NCBI RefSeq assembly: GCF_012222825.1
Contig: NZ_CP038017.1
Location: forward strand, 868,001-932,000
DNA from: Allofrancisella frigidaquae
GTDB taxonomy: Bacteria; Pseudomonadota; Gammaproteobacteria; Francisellales; Francisellaceae
Reading direction: 5' to 3'
DNA: 64,000 bases
Part shown: one piece after another, positions 57,008 through 64,000 of the stretch
Numbering within the stretch: the first letter of the stretch is position 1
How the letters are laid out: each line of letters opens with the position of its first letter
Notes under the pieces: model-generated
Database searches by the model: none
Told to the model about the DNA's origin: nothing
The model's input: the letters and a program-made list of their open reading frames with translations, nothing else
Translations under genes and position numbers: made by a program

Positions 57008-58348
57008 ATGATAAAACTAAAAAAAGTCTCTTTGCTAACTATAGCAGGTTTGAGTACAAGTATTGCTATATCAGCACCAAATATATCTGCTAGCGATCCA
57101 TATTTTAATGATAATGCTAATAGTGTTAAACAAAAAGATATTATCGTTAAACCTATAGATCTAGAGTTAAATGTCCCTGCCTGGGTAGCTATGAATTACC
57201 GCACAGGAGATATCGTTAGTCAAAACAATATGGATGTAAGAAGAGCACCCGCAAGTCTAACTAAAATTATGTCATCGTATATAGTAGCTAGTGAGATCAA
57301 AGCTGGTAATTTAACTTGGGACACTATGATCCCTATAAGCCACAATGCTGCTGCTACTGGTGGGTCAAAAATGTACGTCAAAGCTGGCGCAAAAGTTTCA
57401 GTAAGAGATTTAGTAAAAGGTATGGATGTAGTATCTGGTAATGATGCAACAGTAGCTTTAGCTGAGTATATTGCTGGTTCTCCTAAAGCCTTTACTGAAC
57501 TTATGAATCAAACTGCTAAAGCTATTGGCATGGATAACACCCAGTTTGCTAATCCAGATGGTTTACCAGGGGGTGAGCAATATACCACTGCCCATGACAT
57601 GGCTTTATTAGCAAGGTCATATATATATAACTTCCCAGAAGCATATGAAATATATGGAGAAAAGGGTCTAGTTTGGAATGCAACTGAACAAAAATCTGTA
57701 AGTATAGCAGATCGTAAGCAGTGCTTACCCAAATTTGATCGTACTGACGGTGGTGTAATCAGTAGCTATACGGCAAGCAATCTAGATGATGCTACCAAAA
57801 ATAAATGCTCTAAACTTTTCCCTACTGGTGACAAATTTGTATTACAAAATAATAGAAATAGACTACTATTTACATTTGATGGGGTAGACGGCATGAAAAC
57901 AGGCCACACTGGCGATGCAGGATATTGTCTGGTGTCTTCTGCAGTACAAGACAGCGAAAGATACATAGGTGTGGTGTTAGGAGCTCCTAGCTCAACTACC
58001 CGCGAGCTAGAGTCTACTAAATTACTTAGATATGCTCTAACTAAATTTGAAAATGTTCTATTATATAAAGCTAACACACCTATAACAATAAATGCTGATA
58101 ATATACTAAATGCTAAATCAGGCCAAAAAATAACTGTAGCATCTGACCAAAACATATACAAAACCGTACCTAAAAACTATGTTCCTTACTTAAAACAAGG
58201 GGTGGCATTTGATTCAAGTATAAAAGCTCCTATCAATAAAGGTCAAGTAGTTGGTAATATAGTGATCACGGTAGGTGACACTAAAGAAAAAATAGCCAGT
58301 ATACCTGTTACAGCACAAAATGATATTGCAAAAAAAGGTTGGTGGTAA
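57008..58348 (+). CDS. dacC: D-alanyl-D-alanine carboxypeptidase (PBP5/6 type)
   Basis: 446 residues with a signal peptide (about residues 1-29). The active-site triad is SLTK (83-86), SGN (~146) and KTG (~297, in GMKTGHTGDAGYC). A C-terminal beta domain (VLLYKANTPITINADN onward) follows. It trims the fifth residue of peptidoglycan stems. A ~45-residue insert (around QCLPKFDRTDGGVISS) before KTG differs from E. coli DacA. Strong AAGGAAGGA site before the ATG. Followed by ybeD and lipB, the usual order. Confidence 0.93.
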   Translation: MIKLKKVSLLTIAGLSTSIAISAPNISASDPYFNDNANSVKQKDIIVKPIDLELNVPAWVAMNYRTGDIVSQNNMDVRRAPASLTKIMSSYIVASEIKAGNLTWDTMIPISHNAAATGGSKMYVKAGAKVSVRDLVKGMDVVSGNDATVALAEYIAGSPKAFTELMNQTAKAIGMDNTQFANPDGLPGGEQYTTAHDMALLARSYIYNFPEAYEIYGEKGLVWNATEQKSVSIADRKQCLPKFDRTDGGVISSYTASNLDDATKNKCSKLFPTGDKFVLQNNRNRLLFTFDGVDGMKTGHTGDAGYCLVSSAVQDSERYIGVVLGAPSSTTRELESTKLLRYALTKFENVLLYKANTPITINADNILNAKSGQKITVASDQNIYKTVPKNYVPYLKQGVAFDSSIKAPINKGQVVGNIVITVGDTKEKIASIPVTAQNDIAKKGWW

Positions 58349-58378
58349 TTTAATAAATTAAAATAAGGATTTTTTTAA

Positions 58379-58654
58379 ATGTCTGAGCAAGAGCAAAAAG
58401 AAACTTTCTTTGAATTCCCTTGTCAATTTCCTATAAAAATCATGGCAAATCCTCAAAAAGAAACTATTGAATTTGTGTTGGGTGTTTTTGAAAAGTATGT
58501 ACCCAATCATGATAAAATTGACTTTAAAACAAAAGAAAGTAAAACAGGAAAGTATATATCTATCACAGCCATCTTTGAGGCTAATAGTAAAGAGCAGTTA
58601 GATAATATATACAAAGAAATATCTGCTTACCCTGAGGTACATATGGTTTTATAA
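58379..58654 (+). CDS. ybeD: DUF493/YbeD-family protein
   Basis: 91 residues. FEFPCQFPIKIMA, ESKTGKYISITAIFEANSKEQLDNIYKEISAYPEVHMVL match the ACT-like YbeD fold. It sits between dacC and lipB exactly as in many gammaproteobacteria. Function is not known; location suggests a link to lipoylation or the envelope. Confidence 0.9.
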   Translation: MSEQEQKETFFEFPCQFPIKIMANPQKETIEFVLGVFEKYVPNHDKIDFKTKESKTGKYISITAIFEANSKEQLDNIYKEISAYPEVHMVL

Positions 58655-58829
58655 GATCAGGTATACTATATAAACAAGCTGGTATAATATATGATTTAGA
58701 AACGTTAATCGAATATAATTATCCTTACAACGACAGAAATCTCTTTGCTTCAGAAATTTATATCTACGTGTAAAACCAGCGTTTTTTTACATAAATACAA
58801 TCATAAATATAACGAGTAATTTATTAAAT

Positions 58830-59447
58830 ATGAAAATAACTAAAAAAAATCTTCAATTACAAGAATACTCAAAAGTTTTTAAGGATATGATCACTTTTAC
58901 CGAAAACCGTACCAATGAAACTACTGATGAGATTTGGTTGGTTGAACACCCTGCTATTTTTACACAAGGAAAACATGGTAAGCCTGAGCATATTTTAAAC
59001 CTACATAATATACCTATATTTAACACAGATAGAGGTGGTCAAGTTACATACCATGGACCTGGGCAAGCTGTGATTTATTTTTTACTTGATATAAAAAAAA
59101 ATAAATTTGGAGCCAAAAAACTAGTCTCCATAATAGAAGAGGCTTGCATAAATATGTTAGCTAAACATTATAACTTGCAAGCTCATACAGTTGAAAATGC
59201 TCACGGAATTTATATTAATAATAAAAAAATAGCTTCCCTAGGTCTTAGAATTAAGCAAGGTAAAACTTATCATGGCATAGCTATCAACACAAACATGGAT
59301 TTAACTCCTTTTAGCTATATCAACCCGTGTGGTTATAGTGGTTTAAAGATGTGCCAGATAGCAGATTTCGATAACACAACTTCTGTTGAAAAAGTACATA
59401 ATCAATATTATCAAGAGTTTATGAAATCATTGGAAAGTATACAATAA
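58830..59447 (+). CDS. lipB: Octanoyl-ACP:protein octanoyltransferase
   Basis: Moves octanoyl from acyl carrier protein to lipoyl domains, the first step of lipoate synthesis. 205 residues. [61 protein letters not shown] and the catalytic Cys in [15 protein letters not shown] 175-base gap from ybeD contains its own leader, so it may have its own promoter. lipA is not in the window. Confidence 0.94.
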   Translation: MKITKKNLQLQEYSKVFKDMITFTENRTNETTDEIWLVEHPAIFTQGKHGKPEHILNLHNIPIFNTDRGGQVTYHGPGQAVIYFLLDIKKNKFGAKKLVSIIEEACINMLAKHYNLQAHTVENAHGIYINNKKIASLGLRIKQGKTYHGIAINTNMDLTPFSYINPCGYSGLKMCQIADFDNTTSVEKVHNQYYQEFMKSLESIQ

Positions 59448-59570
59448 TTATCATATGTTGACCCCTAATTAATTCCTTTAATAGTTCATAGTTTATTAAA
59501 AATCAATATCTCTTATCAAAAATTCGGGATACCTTTCTTAAGTCACTCTAATATAATCGTAAAAGTTACA

Positions 59571-59592
59571 GAAAGAGGGAAAGAGGGAAAGA
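59571..59592. repeat. Short 8-bp tandem repeat upstream of orphan gene
   Basis: GAAAGAGG repeats about 2.7 times, ~105 bases before the ATG at 59696. Copy number could change by slippage and alter leader length, but there is no proof of any effect. Confidence 0.5.
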
Positions 59593-59695
59593 TTAAAACG
59601 CATCGTAAGAAAAAATTACTGCGATTGTGTAGCCACCAATCAAAGGTATTAATAAAAGTCGATAAATAAAATAAATTATTATAGGAGAAAGCACT

Positions 59696-60664
59696 ATGCA
59701 ACTAATTAAACTTATTAACAAAATGTCTCCACAAGATTGGGATAGTATACAAACAGACACATGTAGGAGCAGTCATAATATTGAGAATTTATACATTATT
59801 CGAGATTCAATACTTTCTTTAAATAAACGAATAAACTCAATCTGTAACCTTGATTCAGTATGTGAAAGTAATTTAAATCTTTCAGCCTACAAATGTCACG
59901 TCACCAGAATTGATGCTTGTACAACAAGCATAGATTATAAATTGTCTAAAGATAAGCAAGGACTCCGAAGTCTTATTTCATCAATATCTGATATCACTTC
60001 ACAACCTTCTCTTCCTGCTACAGCAAGTAAAGTTAACGTATTAAATGGTTTAACAGAACACTATGTGAATAACGCGAAAAATTATTATAATGCTCAAAAA
60101 ATAAATGGAAAGCTATCGCCAACAACTTACAGTAATTATTCTCAAGTCTTAGAGACTATTGATCATAGTTTTACTTGTTTATGGGAAGCACTATTAAAAA
60201 ATAAAAAAAAGTACCTCGTTACACCTATGACCTCATATGTCAACCAAGCATTATTTTTTTACACAGATTTAGTTTTACAAAGTGACTTAGAAGTACTTAA
60301 AACAATATCTCAAAAAAACTTTAACTTCACTTTAACTTCAAAAATATCGGAACATATCGAAAAAATCTTACCAGACCTAAAAATGGAAATTAAAGAACTT
60401 AAAAACTATCAGGAGGCAAAAACGAGCAGTTATAGCAACATTTTCCGAATAGGTTACTCCAAAGAACAGAAACTTGCAGCTTTAAACAAATTAGATAACC
60501 TAATCGCACATAAAAAAAGTGATTATGATACTAATTTTAGTATTTATAAATTAAATGAAGAAGATAAATATATTCTTAAAGATGGAAAAACGGGTAGGAC
60601 GCTTGATTCTTTAGCTATAAGATACGGTTTATTGGGCATTGGTAATTTATTAGCTCTATTATAA
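59696..60664 (+). CDS. Orphan protein of unknown function
   Basis: 322 residues, soluble, largely helical, no signal peptide and no recognised domain. A Cys-containing N-terminal third is followed by helices with EKILPDLKMEIKELK and YSKEQKLAALNKLDNLIAHK near residues 215-280. The ATG has an AGGAG site at 59684-59688. It is inserted between lipB and rplY, alone, with a 248-base leader, like the other orphans here. Confidence 0.5.
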   Translation: MQLIKLINKMSPQDWDSIQTDTCRSSHNIENLYIIRDSILSLNKRINSICNLDSVCESNLNLSAYKCHVTRIDACTTSIDYKLSKDKQGLRSLISSISDITSQPSLPATASKVNVLNGLTEHYVNNAKNYYNAQKINGKLSPTTYSNYSQVLETIDHSFTCLWEALLKNKKKYLVTPMTSYVNQALFFYTDLVLQSDLEVLKTISQKNFNFTLTSKISEHIEKILPDLKMEIKELKNYQEAKTSSYSNIFRIGYSKEQKLAALNKLDNLIAHKKSDYDTNFSIYKLNEEDKYILKDGKTGRTLDSLAIRYGLLGIGNLLALL

Positions 60665-60676
60665 TTTTTTTATAGA

Positions 60677-60967
60677 TTAAACTCTCATAAAATCAGCGTG
60701 AATAAGCTTAACTTTGTACGGATGTCTTTGTAAAGCTTTGATAATAACTTTTTCTTCTTTACCATTTATATCTAAAACTACTTCGCTTGAAAAAAATATT
60801 TTATCTTCAGTAGCATGTAAAAGTTTATCATGATCCATAACTATAGATATAGCTTCTTTTTCACCACCATATACAACTGCTGGAATTTTACCAGCACTTC
60901 TTAGACGGCGGCTCGCACCTGTTCCTAAATCTTCTCTTTTTTGTGCTTTTAAAACAAAATTTGTCAT
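60677..60967 (-). CDS. rplY: 50S ribosomal protein L25
   Basis: 96 residues, the short single-domain form that binds 5S r[30 protein letters not shown] at the start and [19 protein letters not shown] at the end are diagnostic. It lies 108 bases after prs on the same strand, a common pairing. Confidence 0.95.
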   Translation of the reverse strand: MTNFVLKAQKREDLGTGASRRLRSAGKIPAVVYGGEKEAISIVMDHDKLLHATEDKIFFSSEVVLDINGKEEKVIIKALQRHPYKVKLIHADFMRV

Positions 60968-61075
60968 TTTTTATTCCTTATTTTTTAAACAAACAATTAA
61001 ATACTAATCTATGCGACCCTAGATTAGCTGAGCTATTGTATTAAATTAAGAACTATAATTCAAGTTTAAAAAACC

Positions 61076-62044
61076 TTAATCTACCAAGCCATCGGTGCGG
61101 AAGATATCACTTACAGACTCTTCTCCATTCGTTTTCTCTATTATTTGAGCCAACAAAGGAGCTAAAGAAATAACCTTTATTTTATTACAGTTTTGAGCAT
61201 TTACCTTAAGTGGAATTGAATCAGTAACTATAAGCTCATCTATAGCTGAATTTTCGATATTTTTAATCGCATCACCAGAGAGCAAAGGATGAACACAAAA
61301 AGCTGTTACCTTAGTCGCCCCACCTTTATCAACCAAAGCCTGAGCTGCTTGACATATGGTACCACCTGTGTCCATTATGTCATCAACTAAAATGCAATGT
61401 TTCCCATCCACCTCTCCTATTATATTCATAACTTCAGCAACATTCGGTTTGGGTCTTCTTTTATCTACTACTGCTATCTCCACTCCTAAATTTTTAGCTA
61501 CTGATCTGGCTCTAACCACTCCACCCATATCAGGAGATACTATTTTAATGTTTTCATATTTTGATGGATTTTTACGCACATATTCTAAAAATATTTTTGT
61601 AGCAAAAGCGTTATCAAAAGGTATGTCAAAAAAACCTTGAATTTGCTCAGCATGAATATCCACTGACAGTATTCTATCAAGACCAACTGCTTGAAGCATA
61701 TTTGCAACTACTTTTGCTGAAATTGGAACCCTAGCAGATTTTGATCTTCTATCTTGTCTAGCATAACCAAAATATGGTAAAACTGCTGTTACCCTTTCAG
61801 CTGATGATCTTTTTAATGCGTCAACCAATAAAATAAGTTCCATTAAATTATCTGCTGGTGGACAAGTTGACTGTATTACAAATATGTCTTTACCACGAAC
61901 ATTTTCATTTAACACAACATGTATTTCACCATCTTTAAACCTATCAACTGTTGCATTACCAAGAGTTGCTCCTAATTCCTTTGCAACCTCATTGGCAAGC
62001 TTTCTTGACGCATTACCACTAAAAATCATCAAATCATCAGACAT
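61076..62044 (-). CDS. prs: Ribose-phosphate pyrophosphokinase
   Basis: Makes PRPP for nucleotides, histidine and tryptophan. 322 residues. [69 protein letters not shown], and the PRPP loop [18 protein letters not shown]. All substrate-binding motifs are present. Confidence 0.97.
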   Translation of the reverse strand: MSDDLMIFSGNASRKLANEVAKELGATLGNATVDRFKDGEIHVVLNENVRGKDIFVIQSTCPPADNLMELILLVDALKRSSAERVTAVLPYFGYARQDRRSKSARVPISAKVVANMLQAVGLDRILSVDIHAEQIQGFFDIPFDNAFATKIFLEYVRKNPSKYENIKIVSPDMGGVVRARSVAKNLGVEIAVVDKRRPKPNVAEVMNIIGEVDGKHCILVDDIMDTGGTICQAAQALVDKGGATKVTAFCVHPLLSGDAIKNIENSAIDELIVTDSIPLKVNAQNCNKIKVISLAPLLAQIIEKTNGEESVSDIFRTDGLVD

Positions 62045-62177
62045 TTATAAAAAACCTCAATATACTTACACACCACAAAACTAATTTTAATGCTTTTTAA
62101 AAACATTAAAAGCTAAAACCTCAAATTTTAATGAAATATTTTTATTGAGTTTTTTCTATTATTTGCTCCTGTCTAAT

Positions 62178-62804
62178 TTATATGATACAAATTTGGCCCC
62201 GGTTTTTATAGTAAAAATACTGCAAAATTTGGAACAAAAGCAGTATAGCTAAACTACAAGATACTATTACTGATAGAGTTGGCCAGCCCAAAAATATAGC
62301 GCTACTTATATCACAAACTACGCTTACTGAAGATAGTGTTAAAAAAATTATACTAAATCCTTCAGCTTGTTTTTGACGATAATTTTTATATATTTGTGGC
62401 AACCAATATATGTTATAGATAACTCCACTTATCGACCCTAATACTAGCAAATACTTAGAATCGAGGTTTTTATATAAAGCTACAGATATTACTAACAATA
62501 AAAATGTTATTATAAATACTGTATGTGCAGCTATATATTTGTTTTTTCTATCATTTAAAATTTGAAATTGTTGAATAACTAAAAAACTTAATAAAATAAT
62601 ATCTACTAACACATATTGCCATTGTAAACTAAAACCTACAGCATATATCAAATCAAAAGAGTTTGCTAAAATCATTAAAGAATGTGTCCACAAGCTTATC
62701 TCAAAAGTTTTATGTTTAAACTGATTATGAACCATCTGAGGCAAGAAATGCACAAAATATATTATTAGAGAAATGTTTAAAGTTATAAAGCCTATGTTCT
62801 GCAC
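62178..62804 (-). CDS. PQ-loop membrane protein, candidate thiamine-related transporter
   Basis: 208 residues with seven hydrophobic segments and two PQ motifs: YFVHFLPQMVHNQFKHKTFE near residue 23 and IYWLPQIYKNYRQKQAEGFS near residue 140, the duplicated three-helix plan of SWEET/cystinosin-type carriers. The start is GTG at 62804; AGGAG at 62812-62816 supports it. A TPP riboswitch lies directly upstream on the same strand, so expression should fall when thiamine diphosphate is plentiful. This makes uptake of thiamine or a precursor the best guess. The substrate is inferred from regulation only. Confidence 0.8.
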   Translation of the reverse strand: MQNIGFITLNISLIIYFVHFLPQMVHNQFKHKTFEISLWTHSLMILANSFDLIYAVGFSLQWQYVLVDIILLSFLVIQQFQILNDRKNKYIAAHTVFIITFLLLVISVALYKNLDSKYLLVLGSISGVIYNIYWLPQIYKNYRQKQAEGFSIIFLTLSSVSVVCDISSAIFLGWPTLSVIVSCSLAILLLFQILQYFYYKNRGQICII

Positions 62805-62813
62805 TAAAATTCT

Positions 62814-62830
62814 CCTATTATATTAATAGG
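62814..62830 (-). promoter_or_regulatory. Hairpin masking the ribosome-binding site of the PQ-loop gene
   Basis: On the minus strand CCTATTA-ATA-TAATAGG is a perfect 7-bp stem whose 3' arm includes most of AGGAG (62812-62816). It can hide the site when the riboswitch is bound, so control is likely at translation initiation. A second small stem (CCTTT/AAAGG, 62848-62862) lies between it and the aptamer. Confidence 0.65.
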
Positions 62831-62874
62831 AATTTGCATGATCTTGGCCTTTCTACCAAAGGGTACCAAACAAA

Positions 62875-62955
62875 CTCCCTACGCTAATACTAATTAGATC
62901 AGGTACAAAGGGTATCTCTCAGCTATTACTAATAAATTTATAAATAGCACCCCTG
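62875..62955 (-). ncRNA. TPP riboswitch (THI element)
   Basis: The minus strand contains the conserved THI-box blocks in order: GGGGTGC, then GCTGAGAGATACCC, then ACCTGATCT, then TTAGCGTAGGGA. CTGAGA and CCTGATC form the pyrimidine pocket of known thiamine-diphosphate aptamers, and GCGTAGGGA closes the pyrophosphate arm. Flanking AACA/TGTT bases can extend stem P1. It is followed by an expression platform and the PQ-loop gene. Confidence 0.95.
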
Positions 62956-63111
62956 TTGTAAGCACCAATATAACATAAATAAAAAAGCATTTACATCCTA
63001 TATTCACCTCTGATAATTAGAAACATCTATTTATATAATAAACCTCATTATTTAGAATTTTCATCCAGAAAGTGGCTGTTGCTTGGAATTATATGATTTA
63101 AAGTATAAATT
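62956..63111. promoter_or_regulatory. Leader and likely promoter of the riboswitch transcript
   Basis: On the minus strand TGTAAA and TATATT are 17 bases apart (around 62968-62996) and lie ~15 bases before the aptamer, a reasonable sigma-70 promoter. The rest separates the tsaB stop (63112) from this transcript and shows no other gene. Confidence 0.45.
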
Positions 63112-63747
63112 TTATTTACTCCAATGAGCATTTCCTCTAAGATAAACCGGAAACGTTTCTTGCGTTAGTTTATTGTTTTGTTTTTGTAAAAAATATTGTC
63201 TGTAAACATAGTCAATTAAATTACTAACATCAAGCTTAAAATCTGTTACCTCCGGTACCAGTTTTATTTGTTCAATAGCCTCACCCACCAAACTAAATCC
63301 TTGATACAATTCAGCTGAATACTCTTGTAGCTTATAAACATTCTCTAAAAACACATCATCAGTTTTTTTATTGTACAAGCCTAAATAAAAATCTCCCATT
63401 TTAGCATCTAAAACTACTGCTACTTTATCTGAATTAGTAGACGTACTTTTTGCAATAGCAAACATACTTGAGAAACCTACTATAGGAATATCCAACCCAA
63501 CTGCAAAAGCCTGAGCCACAGCAGCTGCCAAACGTACTCCTACAAAACTTCCAGGTCCTACACCGTATGCTATAAAATCTAGGTTTTTTTTATCAATACC
63601 TGCACTTTCAAAAACTTCTTTTATCATCTCTAAAAGAAACTTATTATGCTGACGAGGAATATATTTTGTATTAGAATAAGTCTTATCTTTAACTCTAAGT
63701 GCTAGTGAACAATAGGCACTTGAGGTGTCTAAAATTAAAAAATTCAT
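63112..63747 (-). CDS. tsaB: tRNA threonylcarbamoyladenosine protein TsaB
   Basis: 211 residues, ASKHA fold. LILDTSSAYCSLAL, ARQHNK-like PRQHNKFLLEMIKEVF, the block DFIAYGVGPGSFVGVRLAAAVAQ, and VVLDAKMGDFYLGLY. It holds TsaD in the complex that makes t6A37 in tRNA. The nagA-like gene upstream ends 5 bases before it, so they share a transcript. Confidence 0.94.
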   Translation of the reverse strand: MNFLILDTSSAYCSLALRVKDKTYSNTKYIPRQHNKFLLEMIKEVFESAGIDKKNLDFIAYGVGPGSFVGVRLAAAVAQAFAVGLDIPIVGFSSMFAIAKSTSTNSDKVAVVLDAKMGDFYLGLYNKKTDDVFLENVYKLQEYSAELYQGFSLVGEAIEQIKLVPEVTDFKLDVSNLIDYVYRQYFLQKQNNKLTQETFPVYLRGNAHWSK

Positions 63748-63752
63748 ATAAT

Positions 63753-64000
63753 CTAACTAATCACCTGTTTAACTTGATAATTTTTATCTAAAATAACAAA
63801 TTCAGCATCAAAACCTACTTTAAGTTGCCCTTTCTTTAAACCTAAAGATTTTGCCTGGTTTGTACTAGTCATTTTTACAGCTTCAAAAAGCTCACAACCT
63901 GAGAATTTTAACATATTAGCTAATGCTTTATTCATAGTTAGTACACTACCTGCTAAAACACCATTTTCTAACCTTGCTTGATTATGTTTAACAATAACTT
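63753..64000 (-). CDS. nagA: N-acetylglucosamine-6-phosphate deacetylase (C-terminal part)
   Basis: The open frame runs off the window edge; only the last ~82 residues are visible. NGVLAGSVLTMNKALANML and STNQAKSLGLKKGQLKVGFDAEFVILD are the closing blocks of NagA, where the GS(x)LTM segment lines the amidohydrolase active site. The enzyme deacetylates GlcNAc-6-P in amino-sugar recycling. An internal ATG at 63935 is not the start. Confidence 0.85.
   Translation of the reverse strand, partial: VIVKHNQARLENGVLAGSVLTMNKALANMLKFSGCELFEAVKMTSTNQAKSLGLKKGQLKVGFDAEFVILDKNYQVKQVIS

Overview
The window is low-GC gammaproteobacterial DNA that looks like the Francisella lineage (Francisellaceae). I base this on gene content and protein style: a fused folK-folP, a pabB-pabC fusion, a stand-alone MnmC oxidase domain, a GH64-type secreted protein, and many orphan A+T-rich genes. 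No search was run, so the genus is an inference. I saw no tRNA or rRNA gene and no CRISPR array.

Layout. 1-791 is the N-terminal part of a secreted PI-PLC-like protein, cut by the window edge. 1142-2647 is an orphan gene whose last codons were replaced by a complete IS256-family element (2616-3955, 28-bp inverted repeats, 8-bp target duplication). rhlE, folE, a DUF218 gene and an aldo/keto reductase follow. 8127-18061 is a folate region: pabA, a pabB-pabC fusion and an AMP-forming ligase on the minus strand, folB and folK-folP on the plus strand. A 3.4-kb island splits it. The island carries one gene for seven eukaryotic-type C2H2 zinc fingers, a glycosyltransferase-like middle and an SF2 helicase, and it lies between 71-bp direct repeats. 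18-25 kb holds housekeeping genes (hemL, gshB, fmt, rlmKL). 25-30 kb holds a GH64-like exoprotein, a divergent lipoprotein and a large orphan protein with amidoligase-like motifs. 30.3-36 kb holds an IS256 relic, dxs, guaA, an APC permease and a caspase-like-fold orphan. 37-52 kb is mostly core genes (an M14-type protein that has lost zinc ligands, an MFS carrier, infA, TauE/SafE-DUF1634, ffh, aroG, typA, mnmC-like, rnfH-ratA, smpB-ttcA, xthA, gor), with an IS30 relic at 48.9 kb. 52-64 kb holds a zinc-ribbon orphan, a POT transporter, xseAB, ppa, dacC-ybeD-lipB, another orphan, rplY, prs, a PQ-loop transporter behind a TPP riboswitch, tsaB and the end of nagA.

The folate genes make most of one pathway: FolE, FolB, FolK and FolP build the pterin half and join it to p-aminobenzoate from PabA/PabBC. 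Between the core genes sit lone, long-leadered, unrecognised genes (1142, 8127, 27974, 35861, 52007, 59696) that look like lineage-specific or effector-type genes. The strongest candidates for undescribed biology are the zinc-finger/helicase island and the TPP-riboswitch-controlled PQ-loop carrier.
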